A stretch of DNA of 14,930 nucleotides from NCBI GenBank assembly GCA_964428895.1, contig CAYRZU010000077.1, forward strand, positions 1-14,930, in the 5' to 3' direction. Below, in pieces: positions 1 through 7,783 of this stretch. The first letter of the stretch is position 1; each line of letters opens with the position of its first letter. The notes below the pieces were generated by a model. The model made no database searches and was not told where the DNA came from. It saw nothing but the letters and a program-made list of their open reading frames with translations. The translations under genes and the position numbers were made by a program. The stretch is from HyVt-337 sp964428895. GTDB taxonomy: Bacteria > Planctomycetota > Phycisphaerae > SM23-33.

Positions 1-602
1 AGCGGACGATCTTCATGCGCGGCATGGAGAACCTGCTGATGGACATGATCGAGAATGCCAGGTTCGTCCACGACCTGATGGACAAGTATCTGGAGATTCG
101 GCTGGAACTGATCGACCTGATCATCGAGCGCGTGCCCATCGAAGCCATCGCCGACGGCGGCGACGACTGCGACCAGCGCGGGCCTATCATGGGTACGGCC
201 CGCTGGCAGGAATTCATCAAGCCGCGCCTCAAGGCCGTTCTCGATCACTGTCACGCCAAGGGCTTCCCCGTGATCGCGCATATGTGCGGCAACGTGGCCC
301 CGATCGTTGACGATCTGATCGAGGTCAAGCTTGACGCGTTGGAGAGCCTGCAGCCGGAAGCGATGGACGTTTACGAGGTCAAGAAGAAGGCAGCCGGCAA
401 GATGGTGCTGATCGGCGGGTTGGGCACGCAGCAGATGCTGCCGCACGGCACGCCGGAAGAAGTGAGCGCAGAGACCAAGAAGCTCTGTCGCGAGATGGGC
501 GCCGGCGGCGGTTACATTCTCGGCCCGGCCAAGCCGCTCCTGCCGGACGTGCCGACCGAGAATGCGGTGGCCTTCATCGAGGCAACGCTGGATCAGGACT
601 AG
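1..602 (+). CDS. Uroporphyrinogen decarboxylase (UroD) superfamily protein, 3' part
   Basis: The reading frame is open from the left edge (codons from base 3) and stops at 600-602, so the 5' end lies outside the window. About 200 C-terminal residues are visible. From the methionine at base 15, the sequence has an acidic patch IADGGDDCDQRGP (residues 45-57), AHMCGN (88-93) on a predicted barrel strand, and GGGYILGPAKPLLPDVPTEN near the end, the usual UroD-superfamily finish. Family knowledge: members include haem-pathway UroD and the cobamide:coenzyme M methyltransferases MtaA, MtbA and CmuA, which bind zinc through an HxC...C motif. H89 and C91 are present, but where MtbA-like proteins have a Cys after the GYIL strand this protein has Ala-Lys. 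A true HemE role is therefore unlikely. I infer a methyltransferase-like or unassigned UroD paralogue of the kind planctomycetes carry in many copies. The gene converges on the next one with overlapping stops. Confidence 0.85.
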   Translation, partial: RTIFMRGMENLLMDMIENARFVHDLMDKYLEIRLELIDLIIERVPIEAIADGGDDCDQRGPIMGTARWQEFIKPRLKAVLDHCHAKGFPVIAHMCGNVAPIVDDLIEVKLDALESLQPEAMDVYEVKKKAAGKMVLIGGLGTQQMLPHGTPEEVSAETKKLCREMGAGGGYILGPAKPLLPDVPTENAVAFIEATLDQD

Positions 603-2509
603 CCAGCCGGCTGTGTGGTTGGCTGACTGGCTGGTTGGGTCGGTGGCTCCTCGGCGTCGATGTCGAAGGGGCTCTCGGGCGCTTCGGCTTCGTCCGGCTG
701 GTCGGGCAGGACGGGGCTATCTGGGATCTGGTCTTCGGGCGGTAGGGGCCGGACGGGCTCAGCCGGTTCGGTGGTGGTCGGGCCGACGGGCTTGATGAAG
801 TTCTCGGGTGGCTGATAGCCGGCAGCCCAGTTTTCGGGTGGTTTGAGCGGCGAGACGACGCCCTCGGGCGGGATGGGGTGGTTGACCTTGAAGGGGTTGT
901 AGAGCGGATCGGCGATCAGCGTCATGTGCCAGCTGGCGAAGGGATTGTTCCGCCAATAGCACTCCGCCACCGTGTACTGGCCCGTCAGCAACATCAGGAA
1001 GAAGCCCTGCGGATGCGGAAACGCGCCGAGCGTGGGCTCGTTGGTGGCGCCAACCGTGGCGGCCACGCCGTTTTGGATCAGTTTGGCGCACCATTCGTTG
1101 GTGTCGGGGTTTCGCAGGTTCATGGCCTCGTAGCTGGCGACGTGATAGGCCACCGCGCCGCGGGCGAACTCAAAGGCCGGCACGTAAGACCGGAGGCTGT
1201 ACCAGCCCACGTAGAGGGCGGCATTGGGGCAGGTGTTGGGGCGGAAGACCGTGGGGTCGACGTCGAGGACGGTCTTCAAGGACGTCTGCCGCAGCATGCG
1301 GGCGGTCTCTTTGAGTCGCTCGTCGAACGGGCCGTAATCGCCGGCCTTGTTTTGGAAGCGCGGGGGCAGCCCGGCATCAACGTAGGCCACGCCGGTTAGC
1401 CCACGCTGCTCGACGAAGATCGAATCATCGATGATCCGGCGGGCGTCCTTGGCGCTGGGGCCGTCGATGCGGCAGGTCATGATCATGGGGGGCAGCCCGG
1501 GCGTCACGCGGCCGTCCGCACTGAAATGCAGGAAGTTCGGGACGAAGTCCTTTATCGGGTACTTTGGGAAGGAGATCATCGCCAGTTCGCTGTCGACGGA
1601 GGCGTCGGATGTGGTCGATCGGCTGGGCTTGAGTCGCGCGTGTTGCTGGGCGGCGTAGGTGGCCACCGCGACGATGCCGTCGGCCCGTTGCATCCATTGT
1701 AGCACTTGTCTGGCCTCGGCCAGGGATTGCTCTGTGGCGTCGGCGCCCAGTTCGGCCAACTTGGCATTGGCCAGTTCAAGATGGCTGGCGTAGGCGCCGG
1801 CGTCGGGCAGGATCGACGGATGATTCTGATCGACGAAGGCGATCAATCCCGATAGGCCTCCTAATTCCAACTGCATCGCCAGCAGTTGTTGCTCGGCAAT
1901 ACGCCGGTTGCTGTCGGCGGCCTTGCCGGCCAATTCAACCGCCTGGGCCCATTCGAAGGCCACGGTTTCCTGCAGCTTGGCCAGGTTAGGGACATTCTTG
2001 GGCGGGCGGGGCGCGGGCGGCCCGAAGACTTTGGCCAACGGTTCGAGATTGTTGACTTGCGGTTCGTCGAACCGTCGGCCGATGCGCGCAATGTACTCGC
2101 GATCCAGGGCCAGTCGCTGTCGGGCGCGGTCGGCCTCGGCGGCGTAGAGCTCGGCCAGGCCTTTTGCGCCGATCTGTTCGACGTTTTCGACGCGAACGGG
2201 CACTCCCCACATCAGGCAGATGCAGCGAATCGGAGTGGGGCTGTTTCTCTCGGCCAGGTATCGCCGGATGGGTTCGAGAATCTGCTTGTTGTAGTGAGCC
2301 CGCGAAACGCCGTAGCCCGTGGCGGTGCGCACCAGGAAGATGTTCTCGGCCGGGATGTTCCGAACGTCGGCATAGTGGGTGGCCAACTCCACCGACTGAG
2401 GCACGTTGGCGTTGGCGACAACGGCGACTTCGGCCGGTTCGAGCCCGGCCGCAGGAAGGGCGACAATAAGTAGGACCGCAACGCCGTTAAGCAGGCCGAG
2501 GCGACTCAT
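599..2509 (-). CDS. Secreted TIGR03790-type protein with large helical insertion and Pro-rich tail
   Basis: This is a 636-residue protein of unknown function. The ATG at 2509 is preceded by GGGAG six bases upstream, which supports the start. Residues 1-22 form a signal peptide (hydrophobic core VAVLLIVALPAAG). Then come VAVVANANVPQSVELATHYADVRNIP (split family core, residues 28-53), CLMWGVPVRV (98-107), SVDSELA (304-310), and near the C-terminal end of the domain SWHMTLIADPLYNPF, all matching the pattern I know for TIGR03790 proteins. The order of strands and the final DPLY motif recall caspase/gingipain-fold (C25) proteins, which is inference. Residues about 112-300 are an Ala/Glu/Leu-rich, largely helical insertion that separates two halves of the domain. 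The last ~90 residues are Pro/Glu-rich and end in repeated TQPA/SQPT units, perhaps a cell-surface linker. It probably acts outside the cytoplasmic membrane. No nearby gene explains its role. Confidence 0.8.
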   Translation of the reverse strand: MSRLGLLNGVAVLLIVALPAAGLEPAEVAVVANANVPQSVELATHYADVRNIPAENIFLVRTATGYGVSRAHYNKQILEPIRRYLAERNSPTPIRCICLMWGVPVRVENVEQIGAKGLAELYAAEADRARQRLALDREYIARIGRRFDEPQVNNLEPLAKVFGPPAPRPPKNVPNLAKLQETVAFEWAQAVELAGKAADSNRRIAEQQLLAMQLELGGLSGLIAFVDQNHPSILPDAGAYASHLELANAKLAELGADATEQSLAEARQVLQWMQRADGIVAVATYAAQQHARLKPSRSTTSDASVDSELAMISFPKYPIKDFVPNFLHFSADGRVTPGLPPMIMTCRIDGPSAKDARRIIDDSIFVEQRGLTGVAYVDAGLPPRFQNKAGDYGPFDERLKETARMLRQTSLKTVLDVDPTVFRPNTCPNAALYVGWYSLRSYVPAFEFARGAVAYHVASYEAMNLRNPDTNEWCAKLIQNGVAATVGATNEPTLGAFPHPQGFFLMLLTGQYTVAECYWRNNPFASWHMTLIADPLYNPFKVNHPIPPEGVVSPLKPPENWAAGYQPPENFIKPVGPTTTEPAEPVRPLPPEDQIPDSPVLPDQPDEAEAPESPFDIDAEEPPTQPASQPTTQPAG

Positions 2510-2657
2510 GATGATCTCCCGAAGCGAACATGGCGACAGGGGCCTCCGTCCGGCGGCGACCCGCGAGAAGCATCAGCATACCTAATATACGCCTGGCGTG
2601 CCAAAGGGGTTCGCCGGTAGGTTGTGTTCTCGCCGAGAGTTCGATATCGTCAGCACA

Positions 2658-3467
2658 ATGAAAGTGACAGGTATGAAGGCCTCGACACCTACAACAACGC
2701 GACGTGTGCTGATTCTATTGCCGCTGGTGGGCCTGCTGGCGGGCTGTCCGGTGATGAGCCCGTCCCCGGAAGGGAAGATTCAGCATCTGAAGTTCGAGAA
2801 CGGCTCGAAATACTCGGTCTATGTGCCCACGTGGTATACGCCGAAGGAGAAATGGCCCCTGGTGATCTCCCTGCACGGCACATTCGGCTACGACGACCAG
2901 CGTCGGCAGGCGAAGGAAGTGGCTTTCCTGGCCGACGAGTACGGGTTTATCGTCGCGGCGCCGGGGCTGCGAAGCGTGCAGGGCATCTTGCCGGTCAAGC
3001 GGAGCCTGTGGCGCAAGGACCTGCAGCGCGACCGCGAGAAGGTGCTGGAGCTGATCGACCTCCTGGCCAGCCAGTACAGCATTGATCGGACGCACGTGTT
3101 GCTGACGGGCTTTTCGGCGGGAGGCTTCGTGATGTGGGATGCGGGCGTTCGCCACCCCGACCGATTCCAGATGCTGATCGGCCGGAGCGTGAACTTCAGC
3201 GTGAACATCATGGAGGACATCGAGGCTACCCCCGAGGCGAGGAATATGCCCATCCTGATCTTCTGGGGTCGCGACGACCCGGCCTCCGGGATGGGGTGGG
3301 ATGCTTACGAATACTTACGGTCGCACGGATTCTTCAGTACGGAGCGGCGGAAGATCGAAGGCGGGCACTGGCGACATCCGCGCATTTGCACCGAGGCCTG
3401 GCGCGAACGGTGGTCCCACGAGCACCTGACGCGTCCGAAGCGACTGGGCCGTAAGCCGGTACGATAG
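2658..3467 (+). CDS. Lipoprotein alpha/beta hydrolase (esterase/PHB-depolymerase-like)
   Basis: The protein is 269 residues from the ATG at 2658. A GTG at 2598 and an ATG at 2673 are also in frame, and none has a clear Shine-Dalgarno, so the exact start is open. The signal peptide ends in a lipobox LLAGC with the modifiable Cys at residue 30, so the mature enzyme should be membrane-tethered. The hydrolase signature is complete: oxyanion motif SLHGTFG (71-77), nucleophile elbow GFSAGG with Ser153, acid in WGRDDP (Asp206 or Asp207), and His237 in EGGHW. The order and spacing fit the Esterase_phb/feruloyl-esterase LpqC-like branch of alpha/beta hydrolases. The substrate cannot be read from sequence; an ester of a carbohydrate or polyester outside the membrane is likely. 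The gene stands alone and converges on the cvpA-like gene with an 11-base gap. Confidence 0.82.
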   Translation: MKVTGMKASTPTTTRRVLILLPLVGLLAGCPVMSPSPEGKIQHLKFENGSKYSVYVPTWYTPKEKWPLVISLHGTFGYDDQRRQAKEVAFLADEYGFIVAAPGLRSVQGILPVKRSLWRKDLQRDREKVLELIDLLASQYSIDRTHVLLTGFSAGGFVMWDAGVRHPDRFQMLIGRSVNFSVNIMEDIEATPEARNMPILIFWGRDDPASGMGWDAYEYLRSHGFFSTERRKIEGGHWRHPRICTEAWRERWSHEHLTRPKRLGRKPVR

Positions 3468-3478
3468 CCGGACGGGGG

Positions 3479-4726
3479 CTACCGACGACGCAATCGCTTG
3501 TGACTGAGCGGCAGGTTGTGGTTGGCGTCGCCGGAATCATCCAGCGGCTTGGGCGGCCGGCCTGGTTTGAACTTGGCCTGGGGGATCCTTGCTTCGGCAG
3601 ATTGCCGAAAGACCATATGCAGGGGACGGAGGTCCTCGAGGGGCTCTTCCTGGACCGTCGGTTGCCGGCGGCGCGAGCGATTCGGCGGGGCCGGCTTGCT
3701 TGCGGGTTGTTGCGGCAGGCGGAAGACCCAATCGACATTTACTTTCCGGTAGTTGATCTTGTTGTACTTGCGCGGCCGAAGGACGGCGAGCTTGGCGTAG
3801 AGCAGCTTTCCGTCGTCGTCGGTCGGGGGCGTCCACATGACCCATTGCTCCTTCTGCCCTTTGATCTTCAGCCTCTTGGCATCACCACCCCAGGGGCTGG
3901 TCATGAAGGCGACGGGGTAGAAGCTTCGTCCGTCGGGCCAAGCCAGTCGGAACTGAGTTGCGGGCAGCCGCCACCATCCGTCCTCGTCGCAGGCCTTGAC
4001 CGAGACGACGGTACGGATGATCACCACATCGGTGGCTTGGTTTTCCTCGTCGCTGAGCAGGGGATTGGGCGGGGCGGCTTTGGCCCACTCGTCATCGGGA
4101 GCTAATTGGTAAACTCCCTCGATCTTGAGGGCGTCGGGGTCGGTTTCGAAGCCGCAGGGCAGATCGGCGCGATTGCGGTTGCAGAACAGCTGAAGCAGCA
4201 GGTCCTCGTGCAGCGAGGAGAATTCGCGTTGGGCGGAAAGCGACCCGTTCGACAGGCCCCGGCCAATGGCCAGAACGGCGTCGTCGGGTTTGAATGGACT
4301 GAGGGTCTGCGTTCGCTGCAGGGAATCGTTGAAGGGGCGATAGGACAAGACGCTGGCCCCGAAGGGAAGCATTTGCAGGACCAGCATCAAGATGCCGACC
4401 ACCACCGTGCCCGCGACCATGCCCACCAGCCCACTGACGATGCGGTCGACCCATTGGCCGAAGACGACGTTGGCCCGCACAAAGTAGTCCAGCCCCAGGC
4501 GAGCGACCAACAGGGGCAGCGAGAACAGGAGGGTCAGCGCCAGGGCGTTCCCGTAGGCGGCGTGTCCGGGGTAGAACATCTGTCCGAACGGTTCGTAGTA
4601 GTTCAGGGCGATCACCGCAGCCAGGACGCTCAGTAGGCACATGATGACGGCGCTGAACAGCCCTTGGAGGGTAAGGTAGAACGCGATGGCCAGTACCAAC
4701 AGCGTTGCCAGAATCACCAGTAGCAT
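3479..4726 (-). CDS. CvpA-family membrane protein with long soluble C-terminal domain
   Basis: The protein is 415 residues from the ATG at 4726, which has GAGG seven bases upstream and lies 17 bases after the stop of the GspE-like gene. The frame stays open further upstream, but that part is charged, low-quality sequence lying inside the neighbour and is not coding. Residues 1-20, 23-42, 60-78 and 98-119 are hydrophobic helices in the arrangement of the CvpA/colicin V production family (PF02674), including the FGQWVDRIVSGLVGMVAG stretch typical of its third-fourth helix region. Family members usually end at 160-200 residues. Here about 290 further residues follow, with WWRLPATQFRLAWPDGRSFY and a basic Pro-rich linker near 345-365, which I cannot assign. 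Third gene of the pilT operon, so a role tied to the envelope machine is inferred. Its last codons converge on the esterase gene. Confidence 0.78.
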   Translation of the reverse strand: MLLVILATLLVLAIAFYLTLQGLFSAVIMCLLSVLAAVIALNYYEPFGQMFYPGHAAYGNALALTLLFSLPLLVARLGLDYFVRANVVFGQWVDRIVSGLVGMVAGTVVVGILMLVLQMLPFGASVLSYRPFNDSLQRTQTLSPFKPDDAVLAIGRGLSNGSLSAQREFSSLHEDLLLQLFCNRNRADLPCGFETDPDALKIEGVYQLAPDDEWAKAAPPNPLLSDEENQATDVVIIRTVVSVKACDEDGWWRLPATQFRLAWPDGRSFYPVAFMTSPWGGDAKRLKIKGQKEQWVMWTPPTDDDGKLLYAKLAVLRPRKYNKINYRKVNVDWVFRLPQQPASKPAPPNRSRRRQPTVQEEPLEDLRPLHMVFRQSAEARIPQAKFKPGRPPKPLDDSGDANHNLPLSHKRLRRR

Positions 4727-4743
4727 GACGGGGCCTCGGGGTC

Positions 4744-6429
4744 TTATTGTTTCTTGGCAGCCTTGGGCTTGCCGGATGGTTGGGTAACGCGGATTACTTC
4801 CTGAATGCTCGTGACGTTGTCGGTGACCTTGCGGAGAGCCTGCTCCTGCAAGTAGAGCATCTGGTTCTTCCGGCAGGAGGCCTTGATGCGATTGAGGCTC
4901 TCGCCGGCAATGACCAACTGGCGCAGTTCGTCGGTGACGTTCATCAGCTCGAACACGCCCGTTCGCCCGTAGTAGCCGGTCCCGCGACAACTCGGGCAGG
5001 GAATGGGATTACCTTCCACGTCGACCAGAGGTTTGCCCTTCTCGTCCAGGCGCGGCTTGGTGGGCGGGCGGTACAGTTCGGTGATCTGGTCGGCGTTGAG
5101 ATTGGCCTTGGCGATCAGGGCCGGATCGGGGCGGTAGGCCTCGCGACATTCCGGACACAGGATGCGGACCAGGGCCTGGGAAACCACCAGCTTGACCGGG
5201 GCCAGGGCGGCGGCGGGGTCGCCGCAGATCTTGACCCACTTGGCCAGCGCCGAGAACGAATCGCTGGCGTTGATGCCCAGCAAGATCAGGCGGCCCTGGG
5301 CTGCTTGGGCGATGGCCTGGGCGGTGGCGGCGTCTTTGCAGGCGTCGATCATCACCACGTGGGGGTCTTGTCGAAGGGCGGTGGCGAGCATCTTTCGCTG
5401 GGCGTTGGGGTCGCCCTTGTAGGCCTGCTGGGCAACATTCTCCAGTTCCGAGGCAATCTTGGATTCCAGGGTCGCCAAGTGCATGGTGTATGCGTCGTGG
5501 CATCGCAGCAGCGAGTACAGCGTACTGGTCAGCCCATTCTTGGGTCGGCTGGACGCGATGATCAATCCGGCGCCGATCTGGTTGGCCTCGGTGACCGCCG
5601 CGAGGATATCGTCGGGCATGCCCAGGCCCGTCAGACGTGTCTGAATGGACTCCTGGACGACCCGCATTTGGAGGCGCTGGCCGCTTGTGGTTCCGGCGGT
5701 GGTGACAACCAGGTCGATGGGCTTATTGACCAGGTCCACGGAGATTTGCCCCTGTTGGGGTTTTCGATGTTCGTCGACGTCGAGGCCGGCCAAGCCCTTG
5801 ATGAACTGGATGACACGCTCGCTATCAGCGATGTCGAGGGACGGCCGTTGTGCTAGGACACCGTCGACGACGAACCGCAGGACGGCCTCATCCCCGGTGG
5901 GGGCCAGGTCGGCTTCGGACGCTCGGTAGAACAGCAGGTCGTAGAGCAGTTCCTGGGAGGCGTTGTAGGAGAGCTTTTCCTCAACGCTGGCGGTGTCGTC
6001 GGGTTCGGCGGTGACGTGCCCGAAGGCATCATAGACTTTCAAGCGGGTGACGGCTTTGACTTTCTTGCTGTCGGAGCTCTTGAAGGCGCCGCTCAGATGG
6101 GCCGAGGTAAGCAGGCGGTGTCCGGCCGGGACGCGGGTGTTGCGGAAGATCACGTAGCTCAAGGCCGTCGCCAGGACCAACACGACATAGACCACCATGC
6201 CGATGCCGAAGGTGGGAATCATCATCCAGAGGAACATGCCCAGCGCCCCGACGCCCAGCATGATGCCACCGATCATCTGGCCCGACAGGCCCACGCGAAC
6301 GGCGTCCTTTTGGGCCCACGGGCTGATGAACAGCCAGGGCAAGGCCAGGACGAGCATGACGACGATCTTGACGGGTGAGAAATACCCGCCGATCGGATCC
6401 AAGGGCGTGGCGGCAAGTAGGGCGTCCAT
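4744..6429 (-). CDS. Membrane-anchored GspE/PilB-like pseudo-ATPase
   Basis: The 561-residue protein has three hydrophobic segments (about 21-36, 52-71 and 76-95), then a GspE/PilB-type core. The core is recognised by LRQDPHVVMID (352-362), the A-Q-A-I-A-Q-A-A helix after it, LVRILCPECREAY (420-432), a second pair CPSC (478-481) and GYYGRTGVFELM (485-496). The two CxxC pairs (C425/C428 and C478/C481) match the zinc tetracysteine of GspE. The ATPase centres do not: the Walker A position reads SRPKNGLT (294-301), with Leu in place of the invariant Lys, the Walker B region reads MIDACKD instead of VGEIRD, and the His-box histidine is lost (GRLILLGINA, 379-388). It should therefore not hydrolyse ATP in the usual way. 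I infer a membrane scaffold or regulator partnering PilT or another GspE. It starts 27 bases after the pilT stop, with a weak GGAAG 12 bases upstream of the ATG. Confidence 0.83.
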   Translation of the reverse strand: MDALLAATPLDPIGGYFSPVKIVVMLVLALPWLFISPWAQKDAVRVGLSGQMIGGIMLGVGALGMFLWMMIPTFGIGMVVYVVLVLATALSYVIFRNTRVPAGHRLLTSAHLSGAFKSSDSKKVKAVTRLKVYDAFGHVTAEPDDTASVEEKLSYNASQELLYDLLFYRASEADLAPTGDEAVLRFVVDGVLAQRPSLDIADSERVIQFIKGLAGLDVDEHRKPQQGQISVDLVNKPIDLVVTTAGTTSGQRLQMRVVQESIQTRLTGLGMPDDILAAVTEANQIGAGLIIASSRPKNGLTSTLYSLLRCHDAYTMHLATLESKIASELENVAQQAYKGDPNAQRKMLATALRQDPHVVMIDACKDAATAQAIAQAAQGRLILLGINASDSFSALAKWVKICGDPAAALAPVKLVVSQALVRILCPECREAYRPDPALIAKANLNADQITELYRPPTKPRLDEKGKPLVDVEGNPIPCPSCRGTGYYGRTGVFELMNVTDELRQLVIAGESLNRIKASCRKNQMLYLQEQALRKVTDNVTSIQEVIRVTQPSGKPKAAKKQ

Positions 6430-6456
6430 GTCGGGTGTCGCTTCCGGTTCGGTGGG

Positions 6457-7569
6457 TCAGCGGGTCTGGATGCCTTTCAGCAGCATCTGCAGTTCGTCTT
6501 CGTTGGGGGCGGCTTCGCGGCCGACCTTCGGCTCGATCATCTCGGTTTCGATCAGGTTGAACAGGCTCTTGGTGAAACTGATCATGCCGTCGGCCTCGCG
6601 GCTCTTGATGATGTCGTTCAGTTCGGCTTCGCGGTTTTCCATGATGTACTGGCGAACCGACGGGTTGGTCAGCAACACGTCGACGGCCGGGACGCGGCCG
6701 ATGCCCTCCGCGATCGAGGGCAGGAGCTTCTGGCAGACGATGGCGCGAATGTTGAAGGCCAGCGACTGACGGGCCCGGTCGCGGGCGTCGACGGGGAACA
6801 GGTCGAGGATACGGCCGATCGTCTGTTGGGCGCTGGAGGCGTGGACCGTGCCGAACACCAGGTGACCGGTCTCGGCGGCCTGCAGGCCGGCCTGGAAGGT
6901 CTCGGCATCTCGCATTTCGCCGATCAGCACCACGTCCGGGTCCTGACGCATGAGGTACTTCAGGCCTTGGGGGAAGTCCTCGACATCGATGCCGATTTCC
7001 CGCTGGCTGATCAGCGCCTTGTCGTCGGTGAACAGGTATTCGATGGGGTCTTCGATGGTGACGATGTGACAGTTCCGCCGCCGATTGATGTACTGGAGCA
7101 TCGAGGCGATGGTGGTGCTCTTGCCGCTGCCGGTCGGGCCCGATAGCAGCACCAGTCCCTGGTTGGATTCGGCCACGCGGCTCATCACGGGCGGCAGGTG
7201 CAGGGATTCAAAGTCCGGGATGTCCCGCGTCACGCGGCGAACGGCCATCGAGACGCGGCCTCGCTGGCGGAAGATATTGATTCGGTATCGGTCGCCGCCT
7301 TCGACTTCGTAGGCCAAGTCCACGTTCCCGCCTTCGCGGAAGAACGCCGATTGCTCCGGCGTCATCAGTTCCTCGGCCATCCCCAGGATGTCCGCTGTAG
7401 AGAGCGGCGCTTCGGTGGTCGGCCGGAGTTTCATAGCCTTTCGGATGTGGGGGGGGCATCCGGATTTTAGGTGTAGGTCCGAGGCGTCTGCTGCGGTGAT
7501 GGCCTTGAAGTACTTGGCCAAGGCGGGGGTCTTGCCGTTGGGGTCTTGCGTGTCTTGAGCGTCGGGCAT
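6457..7569 (-). CDS. pilT: Twitching-motility retraction ATPase PilT
   Basis: The 370-residue hexameric AAA-type secretion ATPase powers type IV pilus retraction at the cytoplasmic base in known family members. All motifs are intact: DLHLKSG in the N-terminal domain (31-37), Walker A GPTGSGKS (144-151), Asp box TIEDPIEYLF (171-180), Walker B VVLIGEMRD (213-221) and His box GHLVFGTVHA (235-244). The tetracysteine of GspE/PilB is absent, as expected for PilT/PilU. Length and order are normal for the family. The start ATG at 7569 has no strong Shine-Dalgarno. It is the first gene of a three-gene operon with the degenerate GspE-like and CvpA-like genes. No pilB, pilC or pilin gene is in the window, so the pilus itself is not shown here, and PilT could serve a non-pilus role. 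Confidence 0.93.
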   Translation of the reverse strand: MPDAQDTQDPNGKTPALAKYFKAITAADASDLHLKSGCPPHIRKAMKLRPTTEAPLSTADILGMAEELMTPEQSAFFREGGNVDLAYEVEGGDRYRINIFRQRGRVSMAVRRVTRDIPDFESLHLPPVMSRVAESNQGLVLLSGPTGSGKSTTIASMLQYINRRRNCHIVTIEDPIEYLFTDDKALISQREIGIDVEDFPQGLKYLMRQDPDVVLIGEMRDAETFQAGLQAAETGHLVFGTVHASSAQQTIGRILDLFPVDARDRARQSLAFNIRAIVCQKLLPSIAEGIGRVPAVDVLLTNPSVRQYIMENREAELNDIIKSREADGMISFTKSLFNLIETEMIEPKVGREAAPNEDELQMLLKGIQTR

Positions 7570-7618
7570 CGTCGTCGTTGCCCGATCCTGAGGGTGGGGG
7601 TTGGCTTGTCAGTCGAGC

Positions 7619-7647
7619 ATTCTATAGGCTCTCGGGACGCTCTGCAA
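7619..7647 (-). promoter_or_regulatory. Candidate sigma70-type promoter of the pilT operon
   Basis: Reading the minus strand, TTGCAG (7647-7642) and TAGAAT (7624-7619) are separated by 17 bases. The -10 matches the consensus in five of six positions, the -35 only in three. A transcript would start near 7612 and leave a leader of about 40 bases before the pilT ATG. It is the most AT-rich spot in this intergenic region. Judged by eye only. Confidence 0.35.
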
Positions 7648-7783
7648 CGGCCCAGACGGCGGAGCGACGAGCCCAACCCACAATGGACGATCCGCGCCGC
7701 TGTCGGTATCCTCTTAGATCGCGGGCACGATTCCAGGGGGGGCGCGTGCCGGCAAACTTCGTGATCCTACAAAGGACAGCTGC

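Noticed and set aside
1886..2473. Open frame of 195 codons antisense to the TIGR03790-type gene
   Set aside because: It lies fully inside a well-supported gene and has no recognisable domain.
4727..4990. N-terminal extension of the CvpA-like protein
   Set aside because: It is read from inside the GspE-like gene, is Arg/Gln/Pro-rich, and the ATG at 4726 has its own Shine-Dalgarno and begins a membrane helix.
4747..5856. Open frame of 369 codons antisense to the GspE-like gene
   Set aside because: The opposite strand shows clear family motifs; this frame shows only low-complexity Gly/Asp/Val sequence.
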